Assembly (NCBI GenBank): GCA_021464525.1
Contig: JADRCO010000901.1
Coordinates: 1-24,851 of the forward strand
DNA: 24,851 bases
Source of the DNA: Rhizophagus sp. LPA8_4_AMF
Taxonomy: Eukaryota; Glomeromycota; Glomeromycetes; Glomerales; Glomeraceae
Direction: 5' to 3'
Under the pieces are notes generated by a model, which was not told the DNA's origin, did no database searches, and was given only the letters and a program-made list of their open reading frames with translations. The position numbers and the translations under genes were made by a program. Shown piece after piece: positions 8,859-18,650 of this stretch (position 1 is the stretch's first letter; every line of letters starts with the position of its first letter).

Positions 8859-10562
8859 ATGTCATCATCAACAACTTCACAATATAATTCATCACAAATA
8901 TCTAATTGCGAATGGACAATAAATGTATCAGACTGTTTCGGTCAAGAATATTTTCAAGTGGTATATGGAGTAACAACTTATTTATCACTTTTTATATTCT
9001 TGTGCTCTATATGGTTATTATCTTGGCGTCTTTACAGTAGACCGGACACTAAATTATTTAGAATAAAAGGTTTTTTAACGCTAGAAGGTTATTTACTCAT
9101 ACAAATATTTTGGGGTGGTGGTATGTAAGATTTTTTATTATTGCAAGTTTTTTTCTTTTCGGTCGCTCGAAATAATATTAATTTATGTTATATTTTTTCC
9201 TTTGTTTAGCTCGAGTGTTCAGTTGTGTTATATTAATATATAACTTATTCCCAGGACAATGGATAGTACGTGAAGTAGTATTGGATTTTTCTTGGTTCCT
9301 TGGTTTAGTTTCTGTGGTAACTTATCTAGCGGGAGTATTACGTACAATTCCACGCATGTATTTCTATAGACAGAATCCACATTATAAACATGCTTTACAC
9401 CTTCCAAATTTACGTGGTATAGCTGGTGTATATATATCTTATGTTTTAGTACTTGGTGCTATTAGAGTTACTTGTGCCGTGTTTTCAGGTTATTTTCGTC
9501 AATATCCAACTAAAAATTCTAAGGAGATGATTAGCATTATTATGACCATATATTATTGTACTTGTTCTATAAGTGCTATTATAGTAGCTATTGGATTTTT
9601 AGTCTATGGAAATAAATTGGTTGGAATTGCTAGTGAAGGTTTACATTTATTAGAAGGTGTTAGCGGTTATCCTTCAAGAAGTTCTCGATCTCGTATTACT
9701 CAAAGCAATTATACTATGGGTGCTGAATTGGAATTAAAACACAGAAAATTACAACGTTCCGTAAGAAAGGTATATATTTTTATCTTTATATTAATTCTAT
9801 AATCATCTCATCAATTTATTAACTTTTAGATTTATTTATATATTTAGATGCGTTTAATAAATTCAGCCTTTACTCTAAGCTTTGTGGCTTTGGGTATTAT
9901 CTTAGGTGTATACGCTTTCTTGAGCAATAAGATCATAAATAGCATCGAAGCTAGCAAAATATTAGCATCTGTTACGAATTGGATGCCTATGATACTAAAT
10001 ATCTTTGTAATGGCTGGAATCGCCTATGGGTATGTACCTTAATTATTTGATTTTTATAATAATTTATGTTAATAATATGTCTAACTTTTTTTTCGACATC
10101 ATTTTGGTAATTAGTGAGATGAGAGTACCTGATAAATCAGAACCACGATTGGAAAATATAGTAATTCCAACATTATCAAACTCAATATCTGACGCATCAC
10201 AATCTCCAATTATGGAACAAGTATATTCAGACGCGGAAAGTTTATATCATTCACGTGAGAATTCTACGGATTCTGATGTTCCTTTGTTACGTTGGCCCGC
10301 TCCCGTTGTTACAGCTTCAACTCGTAGAGGTTCGGCACAATTAGATTCTCCTATAAGTATTACATCACCTACATCAGGAAATTTTGCATCTACATCTCCA
10401 CCACAATCTCCATTTTCTCCACCACATATTTATACATCACATGCTTCTACATCACATACTTCTACACATACTTCTATACCACATTTGCCTACATTACATA
10501 CTTCTAATCCACATGCGTCCACATCAGATAATGATGATACATCAACGTCCATGTTTCCTTAA
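8859..10562 (+). CDS. Seven-transmembrane receptor-like protein, 483 residues, four exons
   Basis: Exons are 8859-9120, 9210-9769, 9848-10029 and 10115-10562, with GT-AG introns of 89, 78 and 85 bp; phases are consistent and the joined frame is open. The N-terminus (1-34) has two N-glycosylation sequons (NSS at 10, NVS at 22) and two Cys, suiting an extracellular segment. Hydrophobic segments lie at about 36-57, 75-101, 112-131, 157-183, 195-220, then two in exon 3 (about 278-300 and 312-334). The C-tail (336-483) is Ser/Thr/Pro-rich, with an acidic patch and a Ser-Thr-His repeat near the end. This layout (short outside N-terminus, seven helices, long phosphorylatable inside tail) fits G-protein-coupled-receptor-like or THH1/TOM1/TOM3-like membrane proteins; I cannot choose between them, and no ligand is suggested. 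No damaged exon or stop was seen. The ATG is the only one giving a complete first extracellular segment. Confidence 0.8.
10393..10545 (+). repeat. Low-complexity CATCTACATC-type repeat coding for the Ser/Thr/His tail
   Basis: Irregular iterations of ACATCACATACTTCTACA and similar words encode HTS/HAST-like repeats in the receptor tail. Such tracts change length easily, so tail length may vary among isolates. Confidence 0.6.
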
Positions 10563-11759
10563 AAAATTCATACAACCTACGCAGATGAAACGTTTATTTA
10601 TATGTAGGATTTGATGTAATATTTATGTAATATATTTAAAAATTTTTTTATTTTGGACATTTAAAGGACTTCTGGGTAAATAAATATATATTGGAAAAAA
10701 AAATAAGAAAAATAGAAAAAGAAAAAAAATAGAGGTTTTTAGAGTTTACTTTTCATATAATTTATTGTAAAAATTAGTATATTATTTTTTGGGGGATTGA
10801 ATTGAGAAAAAAAGATGTGAATTTGATATTCATTTATTTTCTCTCAACTTTGATTCTTTTATTATTATATAGTTTTTTTTTAACGTTAATAGTTTTGCTT
10901 TTTTTTTTAAAAAAAGTAAGCTCTAATTTTGTTCCTCATATACATTCATTTTCTGAGAACGAACAATCTTTTGAAAAGAGAGAATTTATTTACTTTTGAA
11001 CTTTTGAGACAAAATTTATTATCGATCCCCTTTTTATTCACGAAAAAAAAGACAATCTTTTAAAAAAAATATCTATAATTATTAGATATTCCCCTCATTT
11101 ACTATTGAATCGAAAGAACAATTTCAATCATTTATTTATCCTATTTAAACAAAAAAAATCTCATCAATATTCAAAACATTATACACAAAAATAGTTTTAA
11201 CGAAACGAAATCTTTTTTTTTTTTTAAAAAAAAGAAATTAATATTACCAAAGTATTTTATTTTATTTTTATTTTATTATTAATTACTTTAGTATACTTAG
11301 TATAATTTGAATTATTTTAATTTTGTCCTTAAAAAAAATTACGAGAAAAAAAAAAAAAAAATTTTTTTGAAAAAAATATAAAATAAAATAAAATTTTAGG
11401 TACTATTAATTAATTATTTATTAAATTATTGTGATTTATAAAAAATTTCTTCATGTCAAAATTTTGTCAAGTGAAATTTATTTGATCTATTTGAGTTCTA
11501 ATATTTAAATTTCAAATACGTGATTTCAAATACGTGATTATCGATCGTTATTGATTAAACGGTTTAATCTCGACATTATACTTGTAGTGCATATTTTGAA
11601 CGTATAATTTTTTTCATTTGATAGTTTACGCAATGATTTTATCGATTCTAAATAAATCTACTTTAAAGATTTTGAACGTCTCCATAAAAAAAATATAATT
11701 CGCTAAGATTTTCACGTTAAAACATATTGACTATTTGCCCAAACGATGATATAAATTGA
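10563..11759. other. AT-rich 3' flank of the receptor gene and intergenic DNA
   Basis: Contains AATAAATATATATTGG-type A-rich signals at about 10678-10695 that could serve polyadenylation, several long A or T runs, self-complementary T/A tracts (10899-10915, 11213-11233), and a 15 bp direct repeat (TTTCAAATACGTGAT, about 11509-11538). A 65-codon plus-strand frame (10802-10999) is Leu/Phe/Ile-rich by composition and not supported. Confidence 0.4.
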
Positions 11760-11844
11760 TTGACCTCATCTCGCGCGGTTTAATAAATATATTTCAAAGA
11801 AGAATGTCATAGATTTCATATACAAATTTTACTTTTGTAGTCAA

Positions 11845-11991
11845 ATGTGTAAAGGAGGACTATATACTATTTTGAAAGATGATGCAAAATTTGCTTTAAG
11901 TAAAATATCATCAACTCATGCGGCACGTGTATGTTCAGCATATTATACAAAAGTTACATTTTTGATGTATTTTGAAATAAGAAATCAATAA
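11845..11991 (+). CDS. Small ORF of 48 codons, possible exon or gene remnant
   Basis: From ATG 11845 the frame reads MCKGGLYTILKDDAKF, then ALSKISSTHAARVCSAYY, and ends at TAA 11989-11991. The frame is open upstream for another ~27 codons, to a TGA near 11763. Its composition (Ala, Gly, Asp, Ser, Cys) is richer than that of surrounding noncoding frames. No family is recognised and no splice partner is obvious. It may be chance. Confidence 0.25.
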   Translation: MCKGGLYTILKDDAKFALSKISSTHAARVCSAYYTKVTFLMYFEIRNQ

Positions 11992-12371
11992 CGGCACTTC
12001 GTACTGTGTAACGGCTCCCGTTCCTAGTCATCATCATTTCTCGAATGAATAATTTTAATCACTCCTAGATCTGTAAGACCTTTTTTCATTATAAATCTAT
12101 AAATCGTAAATAATGTTTAATAAAATAGATCGTTCAAGAATTCAAGATTTTTTATAATTTATTTCACAACTCGATTTTCGGTTTATTTTTTACGTTAATC
12201 CAATAAAATAATATTTGTTTATTAATATATCTGATTTAAAAAATACGCTAGCTGATAAATAAATATATAAGATATAAATAAATAAAAGATTCAAGATATA
12301 TATCCTAACTATTGTTAATATAAAACTAATAAAAAATGTTGATTTCAATACCCTTCAATACCTAAATTAAA
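11992..12371. other. 3' flank of the kinase gene
   Basis: AT-rich spacer between the small ORF and the kinase stop codon. No gene-like signal; minus-strand AATAAA-like words near 12280 could serve the kinase 3' end. Confidence 0.35.
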
Positions 12372-13886
12372 CTAATCTGAAGAATTTAATAATTCCGAAA
12401 GATTTTTGAAATTTAAAAATCTATTAGTATAAATTGCTTGTGGATGTGGTTTAGGTTTTTCTTCGTTTGATTTGTTTTTGAATTTTTTCTCTCTAATTTC
12501 ATCACATTCCTTTATTTGAGAACAAATTTCATTATCTTTATTACCTTTAATATCATCATCCCATTTTGCTAATATTTGACATAATTCATCAACAGTTGGT
12601 CTATTTTCTATTTTAGCATCCCAGCATCTAATAATCAAATCTGTAAGGAATTTTGGTGTATCTTCGGAAATCTTTGGTCTAAATCCTTTACATATTTTAA
12701 CAGCCAAAGATTCATCATGTGGAATATCATTAAAAGGAATTTCTTCAGAAAGAAATTCATTCATAATTATTCCAAACGAGTAAATATCTGCTGCTTTTGT
12801 ATATTGATATTCACTTAAACCCTCTGGTGCAATATATGGTAATACTCCATAAATTCCTTCTTCTTTAGCTGTTTGCTTTATATTTGTTGATTGACACATT
12901 CCTAAACCACTTATATATGCACTCTTTCTAAATAATATATTACCAGAATGGAGATTATTATGAACTTTACCAGCACTATGAATATTTAGAAGTCCTCTTG
13001 CAATTCCTAATAATAAAAAAATTTTTGTCCCGAAACTTATATAATTTTCAGATTCATTTAAATAATTTCTCAAATCTCCATTATCACAATAATTTAAAAC
13101 TATCATATACTCTTTAGTATTTGGATCTTGTGTTATTCCATAACAATGAACGATATTAAAAAGATAAATTTGAAGATGAGATTTAACCTAAAATAGAGAA
13201 AGTTTTTAAATTAAGATTTTTTTATATATAAAATGAAACATTTTTTAAATAATAATAATAATACGAGAATTAAATACCCTATTTAAAAGATTTGGAATTA
13301 TATCATTAGAATTATTCAAACTTTTTAATGCAACAATTTTTGGATTTTTACTCCATTTTTGTTTTTCAATATCCCAATATCTAATACATCCTTCATTCCA
13401 TTTTGCAGTAAAAATTTTACTTGAATTACCTTTTAAAATTAAATTAATATTTTGAAAATTTTCAAAAGGTATCCATTCAAGACGAAGTTTATAATATACA
13501 GCATTAAGTTGAGATTGTTGTATAAATTCATCAATATCTTTATTACCACTTGACCAATTTATAAAATTCTTTCTTGATCTTTTAGAATTACAAAATTGAC
13601 ACCATCTCCATCCTGTACCAGGTTCTTTACATTCTCCACATATTCCATAAACTTGTTCTCTTTTTTCTAAATCTTCCATATAAACCATACTTTCTTCTGA
13701 TTCTGAAGTTGGTTCAAATGAAATTGTAACATGATTCTTTATTAAAATAAAAAAAAAATATTATTATTATTATGGAAATTTTTTTACGTAAAATTATAAA
13801 AGATTACGTTAAAATTATAATATTATAATTACTCGATATTTTTCATAATCAACATCTTTCCATAAATTCTTTGGTTTTTCTTCCAT
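12372..13886 (-). CDS. Protein-kinase-family protein, 442 residues, three exons, probable pseudokinase
   Basis: Exons on the minus strand are 13886-13833, 13736-13278 and 13187-12372; introns of 96 and 90 bp have GT-AG ends, all in phase 0. The N-terminus has a Cys4 motif, CxxC-x9-CxxC (Cys51, 54, 64, 67), as in the expanded glomeromycotan kinase family, followed by a linker and a kinase fold from ~105 to ~340. Retained: VALK Lys156, the catalytic-loop Asn254, APE (291-293), alpha-F Asp in TKAADIYSFG, and the ENRPT Arg. Changed: the glycine loop is LKGNSSKIF (family usually GKGGFSKIY); the alpha-C Glu position is Arg171; the HRD Asp is Asn249 (VHNNLHSGN); the DFG Asp is Gly265 (ISGLG). Loss of the base and the metal ligand predicts little or no phosphotransfer. 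A role as scaffold or regulator of active paralogues, or simply a decaying copy, is inference. The frame is intact, which argues against a dead gene. Confidence 0.88.
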
Positions 13887-13933
13887 ACTAATAATTAATT
13901 TTAATTTCAAAAAATAAATTATATTTTATAAAA

Positions 13934-14251
13934 AAGTAAATATACTTTTTTTTTTTTTTTGAAATTTGAGATTCTAAAATATTCTTAAATGCAAACAAAT
14001 TTATAAAAAAAATTAAAGAACGGTAAATGATCGGAATTCGGAGTAATCAAACCGTGCACAAATCGTTCTTGTACCACCTAAAAAAAAGAATTATCCAAAA
14101 AGAGTTTAATGAAAGGCCAAATTAATAAAAACGATAACGATGATCAGGAAGTAAATATTCTTTTTTGAAATTTGAGATTCTAAATACAGAAAATTGATAA
14201 AAAATTAAACAATCAATTGTCGGAATTCGGCGTATTATGAATTAGGCCGTG
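13934..14251. repeat. Diverged tandem duplication in the kinase upstream region
   Basis: 13934-14056 and 14149-14251 share, in order, AAGTAAATAT, a T run, GAAATTTGAGATTCTAAA, a TTGATAAAA/TTATAAAAA segment, TCGGAATTCGG and CCGTG. A second shared segment (GCCAAATTAATAA...ACGATAA, about 14117-14140 and 14425-14450) suggests that the duplicated block is larger, roughly 13934-14148 against 14149-14455, with the second copy longer. It starts 48 bp upstream of the kinase ATG, so it could duplicate promoter elements. Confidence 0.6.
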
Positions 14252-14455
14252 TGGTTAGTCATCTCAATAAAAATCCTCGTTTTATTACACTAGAAAAAGC
14301 GTACCTCACGCAAAAATTTCATATTACAAAATCGATGATGTCATATAAAATTTCTGTGTTTCGGTAACTTGAGCAAAAAAAGAACAATCAAATAAGTTGT
14401 TCATCTTGATGAAAGCAATATCTAGCCAAATTAATAATAACAATAACGATAATAA

Positions 14456-14748
14456 TGATTCTATACTATTCAAATTTTGTTACTAAAGTAAATAAAAATT
14501 AATTTAAAGCATATTTCTTTTATTCCCAAGCATATGCACGTATTTTGCTAATTATTCATTGACTTCACATATATTTTTTATACAGTCTAATCGTAAGTCC
14601 GAGATTATTAATGACCGTAATGACGTAATGATTTGAAAACATTTATTGCGGGTTTATTTTTTTTATTTTTTTATTTTTTCATAAAATTCAAAAAATAATG
14701 TTACGTTATTAACTAGATTTAATTTATTATAAATGTCGTTATGTCGTA
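14456..14748. other. AT-rich intergenic DNA
   Basis: No gene-like signal. Contains a TGACGTAATG word at 14621-14630, similar to a CRE/ATF half site, and T-rich runs. Confidence 0.35.
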
Positions 14749-15052
14749 GGTCATTTGTAGCAGCTACCTGCCATAAGTGCCCGTTAGCTTATACGGTAGG
14801 TAATTCCTGTATTTAGTAGTAATTTTTCGCAAAAATGGAAGTTATAGTGGATATACGCTATAGTCTTTTAACAATAGCATAAACCGATATTTTTCTAAAT
14901 GCCAGTCCAGACCGTTCAGAATCCGAAATTGAAAACATGGTGATGAATATATAAGGTCACGTGGCGATTTCTGCCCATCGGCCCAAATTAGGAGATCATC
15001 GCTGGTGATGGTACTTGATCGAGTGATCAATCACTTGGGTATCTGGTCATTT
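14749..15052. mobile_element. GC-richer island, candidate short non-autonomous insertion
   Basis: About 290 bp clearly less AT-rich than both flanks, bordered by an 8 bp direct repeat GGTCATTT at 14749-14756 and 15045-15052, which could be a target-site duplication. The left end begins with the palindrome GTAGCAGCTAC (14757-14767). A weak tRNA box A-like word, TAGCTTATACGG, is at 14785-14796, but no good box B follows. The interior has CACGTG (14958-14963) and TATATAA. A 62-codon minus-strand frame (14842-15030) is open but unrecognised. It could be a SINE, a solo LTR, a noncoding RNA gene or a remnant exon; the sequence alone does not decide. Confidence 0.35.
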
Positions 15053-15660
15053 AATTAATTAAAATATTCATTTAAACATGTTTTATTTTAATGGGACAGT
15101 ATCTGAAAAATTTGTTTTTTTTATTAAAGATTCATTATTAAATGTAAATACTGTACATGTATTATATATAATTGGAGAATGTAAACCCGGAGAAAATAAT
15201 ATATAATACAAAAAAAAAATGGAATAAAAAAGGTTAAGATCAAACTCCCATTTGAATGATTTGATAAAATAATAATAATAATAAAAAAAGATAATACAAA
15301 AAATATATAAAATCATTAATACAAATCAAAATATTGGAGCGTAGATATCGCGCATCATAACGCTTCATATATTAATCTAAATTTACAGCACTTTGTACAT
15401 AAATTGTGTTGCACTGGAACAATCGAATAAAAATAAATTTTGTTTTAGAATATTAATTAATGATAATCAAAGCGATATAATTATAAATGGAGTTTGCTTA
15501 TAGTTGCTTTTGTTTTTACGTTAGGAAAGATTATAATTTATGATGTTATTACACGATTGGTTAAATGAATCTTGATGATGATGATAATGAAATACTAAGC
15601 TTATATTGTTGCTGACTTAGCCAAGTCTTTAAAAAACTTGTTGTCACCTGATCACCAACG
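15053..15660. other. AT-rich intergenic DNA
   Basis: No supported gene. A minus-strand open frame (15083-15316) is Phe/Tyr/Ile-rich from AT composition. AATAATAAT-type runs are present around 15268-15285. Confidence 0.35.
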
Positions 15661-15675
15661 TTGAGGTGCAGCAAC

Positions 15676-15796
15676 ATTGATCAGGACCTCGAAAAAAAGG
15701 AAGGGGAAAAAGAGCGAGGGAAAACAAAACATACACCACACACCCACACATCACCCACACACATACACCATATCCACACACACACACACACACAAA
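15676..15796 (+). repeat. Purine-rich tract and imperfect (CA)n microsatellite
   Basis: A GGAAGGGGAAAAAGAGCGAGGG-like purine strand (about 15695-15725) is followed by CACACCCACACATCACCC-like words and a perfect (CA) run at 15775-15795. Both strands have open frames here only because the repeat lacks stops. Confidence 0.85.
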
Positions 15797-16181
15797 GAAC
15801 GAAGGGAGAGGTAAAGGTATTTATATACTTTTTTGAGATGATACGTGAATGAAATTGATTAACGTACCACAACTCCTTAATTATTATACTGATGTTAGTT
15901 ATATGGTGAAGATTACTCATGATTAAGTATAACAAATGTACTTTATATAAATTTGTGTCTATATTATATTATTTAATTTATGATATAATATACTGCGTAT
16001 CGATACTTGATATTGAATTGTTTGAATTCAATTTAATTCAATTGAATTTGAATTTAATCAAAACTAATCAAATTATTCAGATTTTACTCAAATTTGACTC
16101 ATTTTAAATTTAAATTTTGATAAATCATTTGCAAAATTAAATTTTATTATTCAGTTGGAAAAAAAAATCAAATTATAAAAG
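15797..16181. other. AT-rich DNA with AATTC/GAATT palindromic words
   Basis: Around 16015-16060 the words TTGAATTC, AATTCAATTGAATT and related forms produce a locally self-complementary stretch. No gene. Confidence 0.4.
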
Positions 16182-16321
16182 TTTATATAAAGATCAAATT
16201 AAAAATTTTATGTAATAATTATAACATTTACATAACTCCTTAATTTAAATGTTAGGAAATACATGTAATTTATTGCTATTTTATCAAATACAACTTTAAA
16301 AAGAATAAGATAAATTGAAAT
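16182..16321 (+). repeat. Dispersed repeat, copy 1 (partner at 23587-23704)
   Basis: Aligned by eye with 23587-23704: TTTATATAAAGATCA, AAAAATTTT(A/G)TGTAAT, ATT, ACATAACT, AT(A)CATG and TAAATTGAAA occur in the same order in both. Roughly two thirds of positions match, with several indels. Neither copy has obvious terminal inverted repeats. Confidence 0.5.
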
Positions 16322-16675
16322 TTAATTAATAATTTCAAAGATAAAAATACAAATTTCATTAGTAAACTTTTGGAACATGAATCCTTAAGGATTCCTTTAC
16401 TGGACAAGGTAAATTTTTTTTAAGATATATATTCGTATGTAAAAAATATTTTTAAATTTATATTAATGAATTTAAATATTTTGTATGTAACGATTATTAT
16501 TGCAAATTCTGTAACTCATAAATCATGGTGTTCTGGTTTAATGTTACGATTATATAATTTTGGAAAAGCATCTTCAATATATCGAAGTTTTAAAGGAAGT
16601 GTAATTTGAAGCGTAACAATCGCTCAGGACTTAGCACAGCACTTTTTGTATGAGTATACGAGTATACATATAAAT

Positions 16676-16824
16676 TGTACTGTACGGTCAGCTAAACTGT
16701 ACTTTGCGAAAATATTTCAGCTAATCATAATTCATTGTATACTTATCAAATTTTTTATTTATCGTACAGTACAATAAAAATCTGATTGGTGGTCGTGCAG
16801 TAGTTTAGCTGACCGTACAGTACA
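16676..16824. mobile_element. 149 bp inverted-repeat element (MITE)
   Basis: Perfect 23 bp terminal inverted repeats at 16676-16698 and 16802-16824, with the core GTACGGTCAGCTAAAC. Similarity extends a few bases outward to a TA dinucleotide on each side, which could be the target site. A third copy of the CGTACAGTACA word lies inside at 16763-16773. The interior is 103 bp with no coding capacity. Size, perfect TIRs and possible TA duplication fit a Tc1/mariner- or pogo-type MITE. Perfect repeats imply recent insertion or maintained pairing. Confidence 0.75.
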
Positions 16825-16984
16825 GTTTATCTATTTACCTGATTAGAGTATACACATATATATGATTACAAATGCATTAATAATGCAACATTTTATAGTA
16901 TCAATCTAATTATTTCTTTGTAATCTTTTCTACAAATAAAAAAAATAAATCAAAATATTCCTTGCTTTCTTAATAGTGTTGATC

Positions 16985-17179
16985 ATGTCAGCAAAATGGC
17001 TTATCGGCAAAATAGCAAAATAGGGATTCGTTAAAATGGTTTTGGAAAAATGTGATGTCGGTAAAATGGAAAGTAGGCAAATTGACGTCGGTAAATTTTA
17101 TGTCGGTGAAACAGATGTCGGTAAAATAGGTGAATATGGTCAAGCAGATGCTGCACAAATTTATTTTATCAAAGTATAA
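16985..17179 (+). repeat. Degenerate GATGTCGGTAAAATGG repeat, open as a DVGK-rich peptide
   Basis: About eight variants of (A)TGTCGGTAAAATGG, some as (T)ATCGGCAAAATAG. One plus-strand frame is open from the ATG at 17036 to TAA 17177-17179 (47 residues) and reads CDVGKMESRQIDVGKFYVG and similar. The repeat is unlike adjacent DNA. It may be the remains of a repeat-encoded protein or a minisatellite; I see no start context or splice sites that would make it a gene. Confidence 0.55.
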
Positions 17180-17396
17180 GGTGATTTAGCCATAATCGTC
17201 TTAAATATGTTAAATGGTTAGAGCTAAACTCATTCTGATGCAGGTGTAGTTTATTATATTATGTTGATAATGCTCCACAGAATTCTTCTATATGTTAGAA
17301 TTTACAGTATTACCACAATAAGCTTTTAAAAAAATATTACTTTGAAAATTGCGATATATACATAATAAAAAATAAATAAATAAAATTCTGAAATGT

Positions 17397-18054
17397 TTAA
17401 TTATCGCGATTATTAGGGATCATGGGAAATAAAACACGAGGATTTGGTAAAGGATTGGGTTCATAGATTAAAGTAGTATTACATGGCCTACCAAACGTAA
17501 ATCCTGAATAAATTGCAAACGGATCTGGGATCGTTAACCTTCTTAATGATCTGATATAATCCTCTTTCTCAGGTCTGATATTTTCATCATATACTTAGGA
17601 AAATAAAAATATGTTTAAGTATAAACTAAATTAGAATTAGAAGTTTAAATTTACATAAAAATTAATTTTTTACCTTCAACAATTTGTAATGTTAGAAGAT
17701 CACTTTCTCCTACACTCAAACATATGGCCCTGATCCCACTTTTATAGGAAGTATAGGTTATATTTTGTATTCTATTTGTTGAAATAGATTCGTTTCCTGA
17801 TAATTTTAATACGTAGATGCCGTTTCCATAATATGATTTACGGAAACCGGTATCGGATATATGATTTAACATAGCAACTAGTCCTTCAGGATCACGAAAG
17901 CGATGCAACAATTCTATGTAAATGTCATAGCTAAATTCTATACGGCAATGTTGACCTAAACCATAAAAACAGGCGAATTAATTTAAAAAGATTAAATGAA
18001 ATGAAAATTATTTCATTAGTGACAATATTTACCCTCTATGTCGATAATGCCCAT
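17397..18054 (-). CDS. Orphan protein, 166 residues, three exons
   Basis: Exons on the minus strand: 18054-18033 (MGIIDIE), 17955-17674 and 17593-17397, ending at TAA 17399-17397. Introns of 77 and 80 bp have GT donors (GTAAAT, GTAAAA) and AG acceptors (TTTAG, CTAAG) and both are in phase 1. An in-frame TAA lies 9 bp before the ATG, so the start is firm unless another exon is spliced in; no acceptor is visible. The protein is mixed alpha/beta-looking, with RFRDPEGLVAMLNHISDTGF (about 23-42), three NxS/T sequons (NES, NIT, NTT) but no signal peptide, and a Pro-rich C-terminus ending in IPNNRDN. No domain recognised. It is divergent from the gene at 18777. Coding quality is good across all three exons and there is no damage. 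Confidence 0.7.
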
Positions 18055-18229
18055 TGCAAATTGTTATTTTTATTTTTTTTTTTTTTAAGAAATAATTTTT
18101 TAAATTGTATATTAATTACACGAAGTTGAAAGGTCCAGAAAAAAATAGAAAACGATTTTGTGGATTTATCGCCTATCAGAATTATATTTAAGTCGTATGA
18201 AAATAATTTAATCATTGGAATCATCAAAT

Positions 18230-18355
18230 CAAAATCAACGTCAAGTTCATCCATCAAGTTCGTTAAATTCATCAAAATTCAAATCATCAAAATTGTCAAG
18301 TTCATTAAATTCATCAAAATCCAAAACATCAGACTCCGAGTCCAAATAATCCTGC
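18230..18355. repeat. Degenerate 36-39 bp repeat open on both strands
   Basis: Iterations of TCAAGTTCATTAAATTCATCAAAATCC. On the plus strand one frame reads SSSLNSSKFKSSK and similar and ends in TSDSESK followed by a stop at 18347-18349. On the minus strand the same DNA reads as an acidic frame (ESDVLDFDEFNELDNF and similar) starting with ATG ATG at about 18362 and ending at TGA near 18250. Either could be the remains of a coding repeat; indels follow on both sides. It lies in the shared upstream region of the two divergent orphan genes. Confidence 0.5.
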
Positions 18356-18650
18356 ACCATCATCTCATTTCATCATTAATAACTGAAATAGCTATTACAT
18401 ATCGCACGGTCCTATAGAATCATTCTGATTTTATTTGCCATTATTGTACATTTTTTTTTTTAAAAAAAAAAATTGATATTAATAGTTTATTTGTGTACAA
18501 TATTGATATCAGTAGTTTATTTGAATAAGTTTTAATTTAATTTTTTTTTAAGTTATTATTAAGAATAATAAATAATACACAAAGTGATAATTTATTTGCG
18601 TTACAATATTGACATATTATGACCGTACGATAATATGGATATTGTGTGGG

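Noticed and set aside
14770-14840. tRNA-like sequence (box A-like TAGCTTATACGG)
   Set aside because: No GGTTCGA-type box B at a suitable distance and no cloverleaf could be drawn; kept only as a note for the candidate insertion.
15661-15935. ORFs on both strands over the CA microsatellite
   Set aside because: Simple-sequence artefact: HTHT/CVCV repeats from (CA)n, no gene structure.
18036-18417. Overlapping plus and minus ORFs between the two orphan genes
   Set aside because: They mix repeat-derived frames with the first exon of the 17397-18054 gene in the wrong frame; described instead as a degenerate repeat.
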